Below, piece by piece: positions 14,950 to 24,424 of a DNA stretch of 61,603 nucleotides (positions are counted from its first letter, which is position 1; every line of letters begins with the position of its first letter). The translations under genes were made by a program, and so were the position numbers. The DNA is from a virus. The stretch lies in the IMG/VR virus record IMGVR_UViG_3300032322_001005, positions 1 through 61,603 of that record; one strand, written 5' to 3'. Under the pieces are notes generated by a model. That model was not told where the DNA came from. It searched no databases and saw nothing but the letters and a program-made list of their open reading frames with translations.

Positions 14950-16137
14950 TTAGGAGCAGGACTGGTAGATCGTGGCTGGCGAGCAGCGGAGGTGCATGAT
15001 AGCATAACCCCACTCAACACGCTTCGGCTGAGAACCCTGCATGAACAGAGCGTAGAAGTATCCGGTCAGGCCAAGGATGTTGTTCACGTTGTCCTTGTTG
15101 TTGATCCAGATGAACTCACCGCGATAGTTGACAGGATCGAACTTCAGTCCCGAACCGGGGCTGGTGATGACCTGAGCAACACGCGAAGTGAAGACGTGCG
15201 GGTTGTAGATAACGCTAACCTCGTAAGGAGCGGTGCGGTAAGCCGGATTGACAACCGCTTTGCTGCCCGTGGTGGCTGCGGCGTTCGCGTAGAACGGAAC
15301 GCGGACAAACTGCCCGTTGACGAAGTTGTAACGAGGAGCTTGACGATCAACGATGTGAACGAAGCCAGAATAGGCGAACGAAGCGCCGAAGGGCTTGATC
15401 AACTCGTCAACCTGCGAGGAGAAGCGGAGGTCTTGACGGATGTCAGAGTTCTGCTTCTTGATGTAGTTCGACGTTTCAGGCGAGCAGATGAGCGCGTATT
15501 GCGGCTCACCGTCAACCATCGCGTAATGACCCTCGGCGGAATCACGAGCCAGATCAAGATAGAACTGGTCGAGCATGCCTTGGTCGAGAGCGAAGGTCGG
15601 GGCAACGGCAGGGAACGCCTGATCCGAACCGCTGACAGACATCGCAAGGGTGTCGTTCACGTCGGTAACAACCTTGTTGCCGCAGAGACGGATGAACTCG
15701 TCGCGGTAACGGTTGCTCCAGAACCACTGGCTGTTCTCTTTGAGAACCTTAACCTCACCAGCCAACTGCTCCTCGGCCTTCCACGCAGTGCGGAGGTCGT
15801 TGACGCAGAAGCCGGGGCTACGGATAGCCGACTGCTGGAGGTTGTAGCTCTTGAGGGTGCGAGCAAACTCAACGGTTTGCGGGGTCGGGTTACAGGAATT
15901 GCCTGTTCCGTCGTTGGTTCCGACGTCTTCCCAAGCTGTAGAACTGACGTTTCCGACAGTCGAACGCTCTTGGATAAGGGTCTGGATGGACTCACCCATT
16001 CCGGCAGGGAAGGTATCCTGCTTGATGAGGCGGTTCCACACATCGGTTCCGATAAGTTTCGCGGAGATCATTTCTCCGATACGACCAGCTTCTTGCTGGA
16101 GTTGCTGATTCACATCAGCGAGATTGTATTGTGACAT
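14950..16137 (-). CDS. Major capsid protein
   Basis: 395 aa. Placed after portal and scaffold, the usual order. The protein has a helical N-terminus (LADVNQQLQQEAGRIGEMIS), a middle containing ALICSPETSNYIKKQ and an end (WGYAIMHLRCSPATIYQSC) that I associate with HK97-fold capsid proteins of environmental podoviruses. No protease gene or maturation cleavage site is evident. The stop codon lies in a hairpin loop (arms CTACCA/TGGTAG and CTGC/GCAG, 14939-14968). The start has no Shine-Dalgarno sequence but an A-rich upstream stretch. Confidence 0.8.
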   Translation of the reverse strand: MSQYNLADVNQQLQQEAGRIGEMISAKLIGTDVWNRLIKQDTFPAGMGESIQTLIQERSTVGNVSSTAWEDVGTNDGTGNSCNPTPQTVEFARTLKSYNLQQSAIRSPGFCVNDLRTAWKAEEQLAGEVKVLKENSQWFWSNRYRDEFIRLCGNKVVTDVNDTLAMSVSGSDQAFPAVAPTFALDQGMLDQFYLDLARDSAEGHYAMVDGEPQYALICSPETSNYIKKQNSDIRQDLRFSSQVDELIKPFGASFAYSGFVHIVDRQAPRYNFVNGQFVRVPFYANAAATTGSKAVVNPAYRTAPYEVSVIYNPHVFTSRVAQVITSPGSGLKFDPVNYRGEFIWINNKDNVNNILGLTGYFYALFMQGSQPKRVEWGYAIMHLRCSPATIYQSCS

Positions 16138-16431
16138 TTGTTTATATTTCTAAATGATTGTTAATTGTAAGTCGCCCCTCCCGCATTTGCGGAAACGGCA
16201 TTTTCTCTTATCTCCTCCGAGCCACTTGAGAAGCCCTTGCGGGTTTTTTAAGCTCACAATTAGTCTATACTATGTATGCGGAACACAGCCTCCGTGGAAC
16301 CTTTTTCAACAGGTTATCCAACCCTGCATCGCAAGGGGTAATGTATTATTTAAAGTTATGCAAGGATTATTTACAAAAAAGAAAGGCGCACCATTTACGA
16401 TGCGCCCTTCAATCAGATGACGACTTCTGAA
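16138..16431 (-). promoter_or_regulatory. 294-bp leader region of the capsid operon
   Basis: No gene was found here. On the minus strand it holds the scaffold terminator (16375-16406), then a segment with TATAGT-like sequences near 16270, then a hairpin CCGCA-TGCGG near 16180, and an A-rich run just before the capsid ATG. A stem CTTGAGAAGCCC/GGGTTTTTTAAG at 16226-16253 followed by T works as a terminator only on the plus strand. A separate capsid promoter is plausible, but no clear -35 box is seen. Confidence 0.4.
16375..16406 (-). terminator. Rho-independent terminator after scaffold gene
   Basis: On the minus strand GGCGCA pairs with TGCGCC around a 10-base loop, followed by TTTCTTTTTT. 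It separates scaffold from capsid transcription and would allow different dosage. Confidence 0.75.
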
Positions 16432-17625
16432 TTATGCAACCATTCGGGACACCATGTTTTTCACGAAGTCTTCCGTGTCAACTTTGGTGTAGTCTACAGG
16501 TTTGTTTGTATCTTGAGGAGTCCTCGGTGAGGAACCTCCAGCGGCGGGTGCGGCGCCTCCGCGCAACTTGACGTTCTCCTTACGGGTTGTTTCTAACTCG
16601 CTTTGGAGTGATGTGATGCGATCCACGAGATCGGGGAGAATAGCAGCCCCTGCGATTCCGTAAACCTTGAGGTCTTCGGGCCATTCGTCGTAGTTCATAA
16701 TCTCCTGCTGGAGTTTGGCTACGTCTGGGCGCTTGTCTTCCGGCAGAAGGTTAAACACCTTTTCTCCGATCTTGGGGATGACCGTATTGATCGCAGTTTC
16801 GCGTTGAGCGATAAACTGTTTATACGCCTGTTCGCGTTCGGCTAGTTCGCGTTTCTGCGATAACTCAAACGCTTCTTTGCTGTTCTGCTCGATCTCTTGT
16901 TTGCGGTTGTGGATGGCAAGCATGTTGTCTGCAAGGGTGTAAATCTTTGTTTTGTCCCTTTCAGACCAATCGGCAAGCAACTCTTCCAAGGCTTTTGGGT
17001 TGCCGTTAATGTCGGCTTCCAAAGCATCAACAATATCCGAACCGTCTACGTTGTTTCGCTTGGCGTAGAAGTCCACGTCATCGAACAACTTGTTAAGAGG
17101 CTCCGTAACGTATTGCTTATACTCCTTGCTGGATTGAACTCGCGAGATGTAAAGCTCTCCGTCCAAAGCTTCGCGCTCTGCCTTGATCTCTTCGATCTGG
17201 GCCTTAAGCGTGTCGACTTCTTTTGAAGTAGACTCAAACTCCTCGCCGCGTTTTTTAAGTTCGGCAAGTTCCTTTTGAGCGGACTTCAAGTCTTTCTCTG
17301 CTTGCTTGAGTTCCTTCCAGCGAATCTTTGACTTTTCGTCGGTAGGCTGGGGTTCCTCGGATTCTGCGGCAACTGGCTCCTCTGTAGAAGGTTCTTCTAC
17401 TTCTGGAGTGGATTCCACTTTTTGCCCCGTCTTTTCTGGAGCAGGTTCCGCCTTCGCCTCTTCTTTGATAGCGTATGAAGGAACGGGTGTGTTTGGATTC
17501 GGGGGACGCTCGGTTAGCGTGGACTCCGCGCTAAGATCATTCCTAGCAATGGAATCCAATGCTCCGCGTAGATTTGTAATTGCCTCGTTTGTAGAAGCTG
17601 GTGCCTCTTGTGCTTGTTCGGACAT
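16432..17625 (-). CDS. Capsid scaffolding protein
   Basis: 397 aa. An acidic, Pro/Glu-rich N-terminal third, long coiled coil at about 100-150 (KELKQAEKDLKSAQKELAEL), helical remainder and a short basic C-terminus (VKNMVSRMVA). Composition and position between portal and major capsid are typical of scaffolds. It should guide capsid assembly and leave before packaging. Confidence 0.75.
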   Translation of the reverse strand: MSEQAQEAPASTNEAITNLRGALDSIARNDLSAESTLTERPPNPNTPVPSYAIKEEAKAEPAPEKTGQKVESTPEVEEPSTEEPVAAESEEPQPTDEKSKIRWKELKQAEKDLKSAQKELAELKKRGEEFESTSKEVDTLKAQIEEIKAEREALDGELYISRVQSSKEYKQYVTEPLNKLFDDVDFYAKRNNVDGSDIVDALEADINGNPKALEELLADWSERDKTKIYTLADNMLAIHNRKQEIEQNSKEAFELSQKRELAEREQAYKQFIAQRETAINTVIPKIGEKVFNLLPEDKRPDVAKLQQEIMNYDEWPEDLKVYGIAGAAILPDLVDRITSLQSELETTRKENVKLRGGAAPAAGGSSPRTPQDTNKPVDYTKVDTEDFVKNMVSRMVA

Positions 17626-17641
17626 GTTGCCTTTCTATTGT

Positions 17642-17776
17642 TTACTTTTTGATGCCTGCACGGTGACGGGCGCCCCAAGCCTTGCCTTTGGTGGCAACGC
17701 TGGTTTTTTTGCCGATTGTTTTCTTCGCAGGTGCCATAGCGCCCATGCGACCACTTTCTTTTTGCATTGTTTTCAT
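17642..17776 (-). CDS. Small basic protein, 44 aa
   Basis: It begins MKTMQKESGRMGAMAPAKK and is rich in Lys and Arg. A longer in-frame version extending to 18061 is rejected because it overlaps the next gene completely. It sits between portal and scaffold genes; DNA or capsid binding is possible but unproven. Confidence 0.55.
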   Translation of the reverse strand: MKTMQKESGRMGAMAPAKKTIGKKTSVATKGKAWGARHRAGIKK

Positions 17777-17780
17777 ATCT

Positions 17781-18149
17781 TTACTCCGGTTGGTTGTTGA
17801 TTTGTGAGAGCCTTTCAGCCTCGTTGATTTCGTCCACAGTGTATAACCCTGTAGAGAAAAGTCGTTCTCTTGCTTGCTTAATGTATTCCTGCTCAAGCCT
17901 GTTGTCTTTAAGTTGAGGACGCTTGGCAAGCGATTGCAACTTGTTGTGAAATTCGTTAGCTCCGATAGACTTGCCTGCCTCCAGCGATAGAACGTCACGC
18001 ATATCCACGTCGCTGCGAACTGCTGGCTCTTTAGGAAACGATTCTTGTCGAACAATAACAAGTGCTTCCTTCATAACTGGATCGTCAAGCAATGCCTCAA
18101 GCCTGACTAGTTTCTCTGAGTTGAGTTGGAATAACTGCCTTGCGGTCAT
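17781..18149 (-). CDS. Helical head-region protein
   Basis: 122 aa, almost entirely charged helix (MTARQLFQLNSEKLVRLEAL). The start overlaps the portal stop (ATGA). Likely a minor head or assembly protein. Confidence 0.6.
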   Translation of the reverse strand: MTARQLFQLNSEKLVRLEALLDDPVMKEALVIVRQESFPKEPAVRSDVDMRDVLSLEAGKSIGANEFHNKLQSLAKRPQLKDNRLEQEYIKQARERLFSTGLYTVDEINEAERLSQINNQPE

Positions 18150-20461
18150 ACGCGGATGCCCTGACGTTGTATTTTACTCGCAGCTTCCGCATCGCGGATT
18201 GCAAGTTTCTGGTTTGCTTCCTGTTGTTTCATAATCATCTTCTGCTGGTGTGACTGGTAATCCATCTCCAGCTTGGCTTGACGTTCGGCACGCTGTGCTT
18301 CGATCTTCGCAATAACGTCAGGCGAGATGCCTTGAGGGGTAGCCTCTACAGCCTGTCCTTGCGCCATAGCGGCCTGCTGCGCCTCCATCTCTTGAGCCTG
18401 CATCTTCTGAACCTTGAGCGTTCCGTTGTGCAGAATCTCGTCAGCCTGCTGAAGCATCTTGCGGAACATCGCAGATTCTTGACGAAGTAGCGGGTCTTGA
18501 GACATGCGCTCAACGTGTTGTGCCATGTGCTGGTTAAGATTGTTGATACCCGGCAGCACTCCAGCGATAGACATCGGATCAACCTCCAATGCGTCCTGTG
18601 TTTGAGTGACCAGTGGGTTAAGTGCTTCGGCGTGAACCTTGGCGTGGACAAGATCGTTCTGTCCGTCGAGGACGGTAATCTGCCCGCCCTGAACGAGGAC
18701 GTTGTTCTCAACTTGAGCAAGCGATGCATCCCAAGTGGGCGTTTCGGTTTCGCCGGGGGCAACAGCGTAACGTGCTGCATTCTCGTAACCAGCAGTCTCC
18801 GAAGCGATGTCCCAGATAAGGTTCTTCTTGCCGAAGTCAGGCAGCGAACCAAAGATTGCCATCAACCTATCGTAAGCCAACATACGCGCAGCTTCAGACC
18901 CAGCACCGACTGGTTTGGTGATTCGCAGTCGATCTGTATCCAGCGCGTAAAATGCTTGGAGGTAGCGGTCTTTCGCACCAAATCCTTCCGATCCACGCAT
19001 GAGCAAGCGTTTCTTGAGTTCGGAAATATATTGCCCTCCAGACTCGTTAGAGTCGTAGTCGCGGCGTTTCATCCGATTAATCATCTGGCGCATCAAGCTC
19101 TCCCAAGGATCGAAGAACAAGTTAAGCGCAGAGATGGACATCTTCGCAATGTTGCCAAGTTCAGCGCGAACTTGGGTAGCCGACTTCTCTACGCTCGTAT
19201 TGATAAGCGATTCCGTATTGTATGACGAGGTTCGCTCGCGGAATAGCTGGGTAAACGCGTTAACGATTGGCAGTGTCCCGTTACTGACGTTGGGAACTAT
19301 AGTATCCTTAATGACCTCAATACCCGGAGAAAGCAAATTATAGACTCCATTCGGGATGAACTGCATCTCTTGCAATGCAGACTCGTCTTTAGGTTGGAAC
19401 GTAGGAGCCGAACCAAAAGACGCAATTTCTAGCAAAGAACAATACGCACGGTTCAGTGCGCCGTTAATTGCGAAGACGTCGTATCCCTGCCCGCGAACGC
19501 CGTGATAGTATCCGTTAGTTCCGACTCCGTAAGTAAATACAGTATAGGCTTGGTAGCTGTCTTCAAATCGCCCGATCTTTTTGTAAAGGAAGTTTTGCAC
19601 TCCGTTGTCATCCACGATCATGTAATGACTCACCTTATCGTCAAACTCTTTAACCCAGATGTGGACAACGCGAATTGACTGCTGGTTTGCCGCTTGTGTG
19701 GTGAAATACAAGTCGTTGTTGCGAAGCTCGATCTCAAGTTTCTCCCAATCGTATTGTCGGAACTGGTAGTAATTGTTGTTGTTGTTGACGCACTGGATGA
19801 TCGCTCGCTTGCATGCCTCTACGTTGAATCCGTTGATTGTGGCGACCTCTTCGTCTTTGATCAACTGATAAAGCTGTGTGGGACTGTAGAATCGCAGGCA
19901 GGCGGCAACGTCGATATTTTCCTGACCGATCTCCGTCTTACGGGGAATTTTGAAGTCGGACATGTCGGTTGACTTCCAACGCCAATCCCATTCGTCGTTG
20001 AAGAGAGCAACGCCAACTCCGTGTTTAATAAACGCATTGCAAAGTTTGAGATACGTCGGGAAGAAATTCCTCCAAGAGCGAATACAAGCAGTCACCTCTT
20101 GGGCAACAACCTGCTCAAGCTCGTCCCTTTCAGCCATCGGCCCGTAAGTAGTCGGGCAGCTAAAGAACGTTTGGGGCGCATTGATGATATCCGTGTATCC
20201 TGCAATCGCGGTGTCGAGAACCTGCTTGGCGAATCCCCAAGAGACGTTGACTCGGTATCCTTGTCCAGCGTTGATAAGCGCACGTTCGTCGTAAGGTCGC
20301 TCGTTGTCGTAAGCAGCGTCAATCTTGCTACGGTCAAAGGCGCTAACCGCATCCGCCCTGCGCAATGTCTCCCAAATCTCATAAGCTGATTTAGCGTCCT
20401 TAATGCGGGAAACTGGCGGCTTGCCCGTCTCCTGCGAAAGTGTTTGCAATACGTCACTCAT
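18146..20461 (-). CDS. Portal protein
   Basis: 771 aa. Large size, position next to scaffold and capsid, aromatic-rich stem region, a segment FNDEWDWRWK, and a long Gln/Met-rich helical C-terminus (KVQKMQAQEMEAQQAAMAQG) are all as in portals of short-tailed phages. It forms the ring through which DNA enters and leaves. The start overlaps the glycosyltransferase stop (ATGA), so the two are made together. Confidence 0.8.
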   Translation of the reverse strand: MSDVLQTLSQETGKPPVSRIKDAKSAYEIWETLRRADAVSAFDRSKIDAAYDNERPYDERALINAGQGYRVNVSWGFAKQVLDTAIAGYTDIINAPQTFFSCPTTYGPMAERDELEQVVAQEVTACIRSWRNFFPTYLKLCNAFIKHGVGVALFNDEWDWRWKSTDMSDFKIPRKTEIGQENIDVAACLRFYSPTQLYQLIKDEEVATINGFNVEACKRAIIQCVNNNNNYYQFRQYDWEKLEIELRNNDLYFTTQAANQQSIRVVHIWVKEFDDKVSHYMIVDDNGVQNFLYKKIGRFEDSYQAYTVFTYGVGTNGYYHGVRGQGYDVFAINGALNRAYCSLLEIASFGSAPTFQPKDESALQEMQFIPNGVYNLLSPGIEVIKDTIVPNVSNGTLPIVNAFTQLFRERTSSYNTESLINTSVEKSATQVRAELGNIAKMSISALNLFFDPWESLMRQMINRMKRRDYDSNESGGQYISELKKRLLMRGSEGFGAKDRYLQAFYALDTDRLRITKPVGAGSEAARMLAYDRLMAIFGSLPDFGKKNLIWDIASETAGYENAARYAVAPGETETPTWDASLAQVENNVLVQGGQITVLDGQNDLVHAKVHAEALNPLVTQTQDALEVDPMSIAGVLPGINNLNQHMAQHVERMSQDPLLRQESAMFRKMLQQADEILHNGTLKVQKMQAQEMEAQQAAMAQGQAVEATPQGISPDVIAKIEAQRAERQAKLEMDYQSHQQKMIMKQQEANQKLAIRDAEAASKIQRQGIRV

Positions 20462-21393
20462 TCTTCATCCTTTACTTTGCGATCCTTGAACATGCTGAAG
20501 AACGATTTTGGTTTTTGCTTAACCTCTTTCTTTTCCTCGGTTTCCTCAAACTCCTCGGCAATTCGTTCGGCATCTTCTACGGATACTTGTTTAGCTACTT
20601 TCATATCGTTGTTGTTATTGTCCAACAATAGGTTGATGAGACTTCCATCCTTGCAACCGTGAACGAGAACGGCGTCCTCGTGAATCGGATTGTTGAAATG
20701 AATGTCCCAAGCCAAGTTGGCAATCGAATCACATACAACATCGCACTTCTCTTTGCGATAGTTTTTTGTCCTCCAATTATTTTGAATGGATTTCGAATCG
20801 TTTAAGGACGGCACAGTATACCATTGGATGACCGATGACCAATGACGCGTTGTCGCGGAGAGTGAGGATAAAACTGGAGCGTGGCAGATTTCTGTCGAGT
20901 AGATGCCGACAGGAGCCATGCGGCTTCCAGCAGCGGATTCAGGAAGCAGTTCGCCGTTGCGTCCTTCGTAGTTTCGTTCTTTTGTTCCGAAGTAAAGTAA
21001 TGGTTCACGCTTCTCCTTCACTGCTTTGGTTGTATCCGCATAATATTCTGCACTCAAAATATCCAGCCAGTTATCCGTAATCGGCGTAGTATCCAACTCA
21101 AACCACAAAAAGGCATCGAGTTCTTCGTCGTTACGTAGATGGTAGCAAGTCTGCTGGAAATAATGATTGCAAGCCATAGGCCAGCCGTAGTTGTTGTCTG
21201 GGATGATAAGTTTATCAACAGTATCGAACTTACCGCGAAGTTGCTCCACAGCAGCGTCTACATCCGTCTGAACGGAATGCGATCCAACAACGAGCAGGTC
21301 GTGGTCTGGCGTGTTTTCGTATTTGTCAAAGGCTGCGTAGAGGTTAGGCAGCAATTCGCGGTCTGATTGCGAGATAGGAATAACTAATTTCAT
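20458..21393 (-). CDS. GT-A glycosyltransferase-like protein
   Basis: 311 aa from the ATG at 21393 (MKLVIPISQSDRELLPNLYA). A nucleotide-sugar binding fold is suggested by LLVVGSH, NNYGWPMACNHYF and the acidic FWFELDTTP (a DxD-like site near residue 118). A Lys/Glu-rich tail (after about 270) is extra to the fold. It overlaps the portal start. It may glycosylate a virion protein or a host glycan. Confidence 0.6.
   Translation of the reverse strand: MKLVIPISQSDRELLPNLYAAFDKYENTPDHDLLVVGSHSVQTDVDAAVEQLRGKFDTVDKLIIPDNNYGWPMACNHYFQQTCYHLRNDEELDAFLWFELDTTPITDNWLDILSAEYYADTTKAVKEKREPLLYFGTKERNYEGRNGELLPESAAGSRMAPVGIYSTEICHAPVLSSLSATTRHWSSVIQWYTVPSLNDSKSIQNNWRTKNYRKEKCDVVCDSIANLAWDIHFNNPIHEDAVLVHGCKDGSLINLLLDNNNNDMKVAKQVSVEDAERIAEEFEETEEKKEVKQKPKSFFSMFKDRKVKDEE
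20616..20630. repeat. Dispersed 15-bp palindrome, copy 3
   Basis: TATTGTCCAACAATA, inside the glycosyltransferase gene (encodes LLLDNN on the minus strand). Confidence 0.85.
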
Positions 21394-21394
21394 A

Positions 21395-21751
21395 TTAAAA
21401 AAGCATCGAAAAAGTCGCTTTAAAGCGTATGGGTGAGGACGGTCTTTTATCGTCCACAAACTCTTGGCAGTTTACTTTTCGCCAAACGCGGCGAGGCATA
21501 AAGAAGCCATACTCGTAAATACCGCGAGATATAATGATAACTTTAAAACCCGCACGATCCAACACGAACGGCGATCCTTGGAGTGAACGTTTAACAGCCA
21601 GAGCCAGAGGACTGTTAAGAGGATCGTGCTTAGTGCCGTTATCATAGTCGGAGGGATTTACTTGGATGTGGAAAGTAACATCCTCGCGTTTTGCGTCAAT
21701 AAACTTTTCGGCCTGCGTTTTCTCCAGACCGAGAGCTTGAAGGAGCGTCAT
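21395..21751 (-). CDS. Hypothetical protein between terminase and portal
   Basis: 118 aa from the ATG at 21751 (MTLLQALGLEKTQAEKFIDA), overlapping the upstream stop. Beta-rich second half (RAGFKVIIISRGIYEYGFFM). No family recognised; its place between terminase and portal suggests a head-tail or connector role. Confidence 0.6.
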   Translation of the reverse strand: MTLLQALGLEKTQAEKFIDAKREDVTFHIQVNPSDYDNGTKHDPLNSPLALAVKRSLQGSPFVLDRAGFKVIIISRGIYEYGFFMPRRVWRKVNCQEFVDDKRPSSPIRFKATFSMLF

Positions 21752-21906
21752 ACCATTCCGGCTTCGCGCTTGGCTTTTTGGATTTCCTTCTTGAGCCAAG
21801 AAGTGAACGTGGTTCCCTTCATCATTAGCCAAGCCCGAAAGAACTTCCAATCGTCTGGATTCAGCTTGGCAACTGTCCTGTGTTTGCACTCTTTTTCGTT
21901 TGACAT
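21748..21906 (-). CDS. Ribbon-helix-helix-like protein, 52 aa
   Basis: MSNEKECKHRTVAKLNPDDW then a helix FFRAWLMMKGTTFTSWLKKE: the pattern of a short strand and two helices of Arc/MetJ-type repressors. ATGA overlap with the next gene. It diverges from the large terminase only 48 bases away, so it could regulate that gene or its own operon. Confidence 0.55.
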   Translation of the reverse strand: MSNEKECKHRTVAKLNPDDWKFFRAWLMMKGTTFTSWLKKEIQKAKREAGMV

Positions 21907-21914
21907 GGGGCATA

Positions 21915-21942
21915 GTTATACACTAATACACACCCGTTGCAA
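21915..21942 (-). promoter_or_regulatory. Sigma70-like promoter for the RHH/portal operon
   Basis: On the minus strand TTGCAA (21937-21942), a 16-base spacer and TATAAC (21915-21920). The -10 box ends eight bases before the ATG at 21906, so transcripts would be nearly leaderless. Confidence 0.45.
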
Positions 21943-21954
21943 CAATTTTTTTGA

Positions 21955-23772
21955 ATGAATATAGACGGCGACCCAAGCACTCCTATTTACGGCGAGCCGA
22001 TCAAAGGGAGAAAATACAAATACGGATTCAATTGGCGGCAGGGAACGCACGATCTCGCTATTGAACTAGCGATGTTCCGCGAGAAGATTACTCGCAGGAT
22101 TCCAGAAGATACAGGAGGACATAAAACATCAGACCACTTCCTTGCGATTGCTAGGGCGCTTTGGCCCGAGAAGGAAGGCAAGGCAGCAGCCAACTTTATC
22201 TGGCACCCTTGGGCGACTCGCATGTTAGAGGCCTCTTGCAAGTATGACTACCTTGCGATTGCTGGCTCGGGCGGCTTCGGTAAGTCAGAATTTTATGCAA
22301 TATGGGCTATTATCAACTATTTAGCCGATCCAGAGAACACGATTGTCCTCGCTACTTCTACTACAATCAAAGCATCAAAACAGCGTATCTGGGGTAAGAT
22401 CGTCAAGTATTGGCAAATCTGCGAACAGCTTGGATTGCCGGGTAAGCTTGTAGATTCGCTTAATACGATTCGCTATGTGGATGGCAAGGGTAAGGCAAGC
22501 AAGGGCGATCTCGCTGGGATTACGCTGATACCGGGTGAAAAGAAGAAAGAGAAGGATGCCACTGGAAAAATGCAGGGTATCCACCAAAAGAACGTTATCT
22601 TTGTCGCGGACGAGCTTTCAGAACTATCCGAAGCGATTACTGAAGTAGCATTTTACAACTTGAGCAAAGGTTGTGAACGCTTTCAGTTTATCGGCATCTC
22701 CAACCCAGCATCTTACGTCGATGCGTTCGGAAAGTTCGCCAAGCCTAAAGCAGGATGGGATTCAATCTCTGTAGACGATGACGATTGGGAGACCGAGCGT
22801 GGGACATGCATCCATTTTGATACACTAAAGAACCCGAATATGATGAAGGGTAAGAAGGTATATTCGTGGATGGATGGGCCGGAAGACCTAGAGAAGGTTC
22901 CCGTATCAGAACGCAATACAGCCTCGTATTGGCGAATGTATCGCGGGTTCTGGTGCCCTGCTGGGGTTACAGATCAAATTTACAGCGAGGTAGAAATCAT
23001 CAACGCCAAAGCTACAGACAAGGCGATCTGGCTGGATAACGAACTTGTTAAGGTCGCGTTCCTCGATCCTTCGTTTACCAATGGAGGAGACAGGGCGATT
23101 CTTTACTTCGGCACGGTTGGCAAACTAATAGAACCTTATGGATACAAGGGGCTACAATACGACGAATTCCTTAAATTCGCGGAAGATGTTACAGATCAGT
23201 CCTCCACCCGAACCGAGCAGATTGTTCGCTGGTTTAGAGACGAATGCATAAAGCGTGGAGTTCAGCCGAAGAACGCAGGATACGATAAGTCTGGCGCAGG
23301 CGGGCCGCTGGGAGACGTTATCTCAATCGCTTGGAGTAAAGATGTCTTTGGCCTTCAGTTCGGTGGAAAGGCATCAGAGAAACCAGTCTCAGCATACGAC
23401 CAGACACCTGCGTATGAGCGGTATGTTAACTCGGTTAGCGAGATATGGTATTCACTTAAGGAATACATGCGAGCCGGACAGATTAAAGGTGTCTCAGGCG
23501 ATATGATGCAAGAGATGTGTCAGCGCAAACTTGATAAGCACGGAGTTAAAGACTTGAACATGCGCATCAAAGTAATGCCTAAGTCTGAAATGAAGTTATC
23601 TTACGGCATGTCGCCGGATATTGCAGACGCAGGAATGGGACTTCTTGCGCTTTGCAGGGAGAGACTAGGCTTAGACAGCACCACCGTTACCAAGGCGATC
23701 AATCAGAACAACAGGGTTGAAAGCAAAGGCTGGAAAGAAGCGTTCAGCAAATTCCGCACGGTTTATCGCTGA
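21955..23772 (+). CDS. terL: Terminase large subunit
   Basis: 605 aa. ATPase: Walker A AGSGGFGKSEF (GSGGFGKS at 104-111), Walker B VIFVADE (214-220), coupling motif GISNP near 247. Nuclease domain of RNase H type: FLDPSF with D371, GYDKSG near 450 and DIADAGMG near 572. It pumps DNA into the capsid and cuts it. It is the only plus-strand gene between 5.0 and 48.1 kb, and the small subunit lies 32 kb away on the other strand, an uncommon arrangement. No Shine-Dalgarno sequence before the ATG. Confidence 0.9.
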   Translation: MNIDGDPSTPIYGEPIKGRKYKYGFNWRQGTHDLAIELAMFREKITRRIPEDTGGHKTSDHFLAIARALWPEKEGKAAANFIWHPWATRMLEASCKYDYLAIAGSGGFGKSEFYAIWAIINYLADPENTIVLATSTTIKASKQRIWGKIVKYWQICEQLGLPGKLVDSLNTIRYVDGKGKASKGDLAGITLIPGEKKKEKDATGKMQGIHQKNVIFVADELSELSEAITEVAFYNLSKGCERFQFIGISNPASYVDAFGKFAKPKAGWDSISVDDDDWETERGTCIHFDTLKNPNMMKGKKVYSWMDGPEDLEKVPVSERNTASYWRMYRGFWCPAGVTDQIYSEVEIINAKATDKAIWLDNELVKVAFLDPSFTNGGDRAILYFGTVGKLIEPYGYKGLQYDEFLKFAEDVTDQSSTRTEQIVRWFRDECIKRGVQPKNAGYDKSGAGGPLGDVISIAWSKDVFGLQFGGKASEKPVSAYDQTPAYERYVNSVSEIWYSLKEYMRAGQIKGVSGDMMQEMCQRKLDKHGVKDLNMRIKVMPKSEMKLSYGMSPDIADAGMGLLALCRERLGLDSTTVTKAINQNNRVESKGWKEAFSKFRTVYR

Positions 23773-23773
23773 A

Positions 23774-23790
23774 GTATTGTTAAACAATAC
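23774..23790. repeat. Dispersed palindrome, copy 4, extended to 17 bp
   Basis: GTATTGTTAAACAATAC is a perfect inverted repeat (core 23775-23789). It lies just after the terL stop and contains the stop of the convergent gene (ATT GTT TAA). Here it could also act as a weak bidirectional terminator. Confidence 0.85.
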
Positions 23791-24424
23791 CTTTACGCTT
23801 CGCTTCGTCTAATTCTTCCTGCGTCCACTGCTGGGCATACCACACGGGTTCGTCCCAAGGAATCGGCCTTTGTCTATCCACACCGAACGAGATTCGTCCG
23901 TAAGTGTTGGGAGATTGCTCCTCCAGCTTAACGAACTTGTCTTCTGGAAGCATGTCTTTATCGCTGGGAAGAAATAGATAATCGCGGATGAATTCAAGAA
24001 TACACCAGTGTTTGATAAGGAATGTCGCTTGAGCGCAAGCCATCCAAGGTGCTGCGGTCATCTTTGCGCCGAATACCATGCCCTTATCTCCGCAATCTTC
24101 GTATAGTTTATTTGGAACATCGCCGTGCCAAATGCAGTCTGACTCTTTGAAGATTAGGTCTTTATTCGCCCCGTAGGCTATCAATGCCAGCGTCAGAACA
24201 GAATGTGACCACCCGCACAATCCATCTCGATTCTCCTTAATGCAGTCCCCTACATGACCCAAGTTATCGTTTAACAAGATCATGTTATCGCAATCAGCAG
24301 GAACTTTCGTGCAGACTACGTAATAATCTTTCGTGTATTTCTCGGTATTCTTCTTCCAAAGTTGAAAGAATTCGGAGTCCCAAGTGGAGCGGTAATGATA
24401 GCCGGAACCGACGATGTAGTTCAT
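23780..24424 (-). CDS. Glycosyltransferase-like protein (GT-A type)
   Basis: 214 aa. VGSGYHYRSTWDSEF start, alternating strands (YYVVCTKVP, NMILLNDNLG), then DLIFKESDCIW, a likely metal/sugar-nucleotide acidic site, and KMTAAPWMACAQATFL. The pattern fits a small GT-A transferase, with no close family named. Last gene of the modification cluster; the start overlaps the methyltransferase stop. Confidence 0.55.
   Translation of the reverse strand: MNYIVGSGYHYRSTWDSEFFQLWKKNTEKYTKDYYVVCTKVPADCDNMILLNDNLGHVGDCIKENRDGLCGWSHSVLTLALIAYGANKDLIFKESDCIWHGDVPNKLYEDCGDKGMVFGAKMTAAPWMACAQATFLIKHWCILEFIRDYLFLPSDKDMLPEDKFVKLEEQSPNTYGRISFGVDRQRPIPWDEPVWYAQQWTQEELDEAKRKGIV

Noticed and set aside
14892-14970. 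A complete tRNA on the minus strand downstream of the capsid gene
   Set aside because: T-arm and acceptor 3' strand fit, but the partner of the acceptor strand lies directly next to the T stem, and no D arm or 7-base anticodon loop can be formed.
14818-16134. Long plus-strand open frame opposite the capsid gene
   Set aside because: It mirrors the codon pattern of the capsid gene and has no domain; the capsid protein is clearly the real product.
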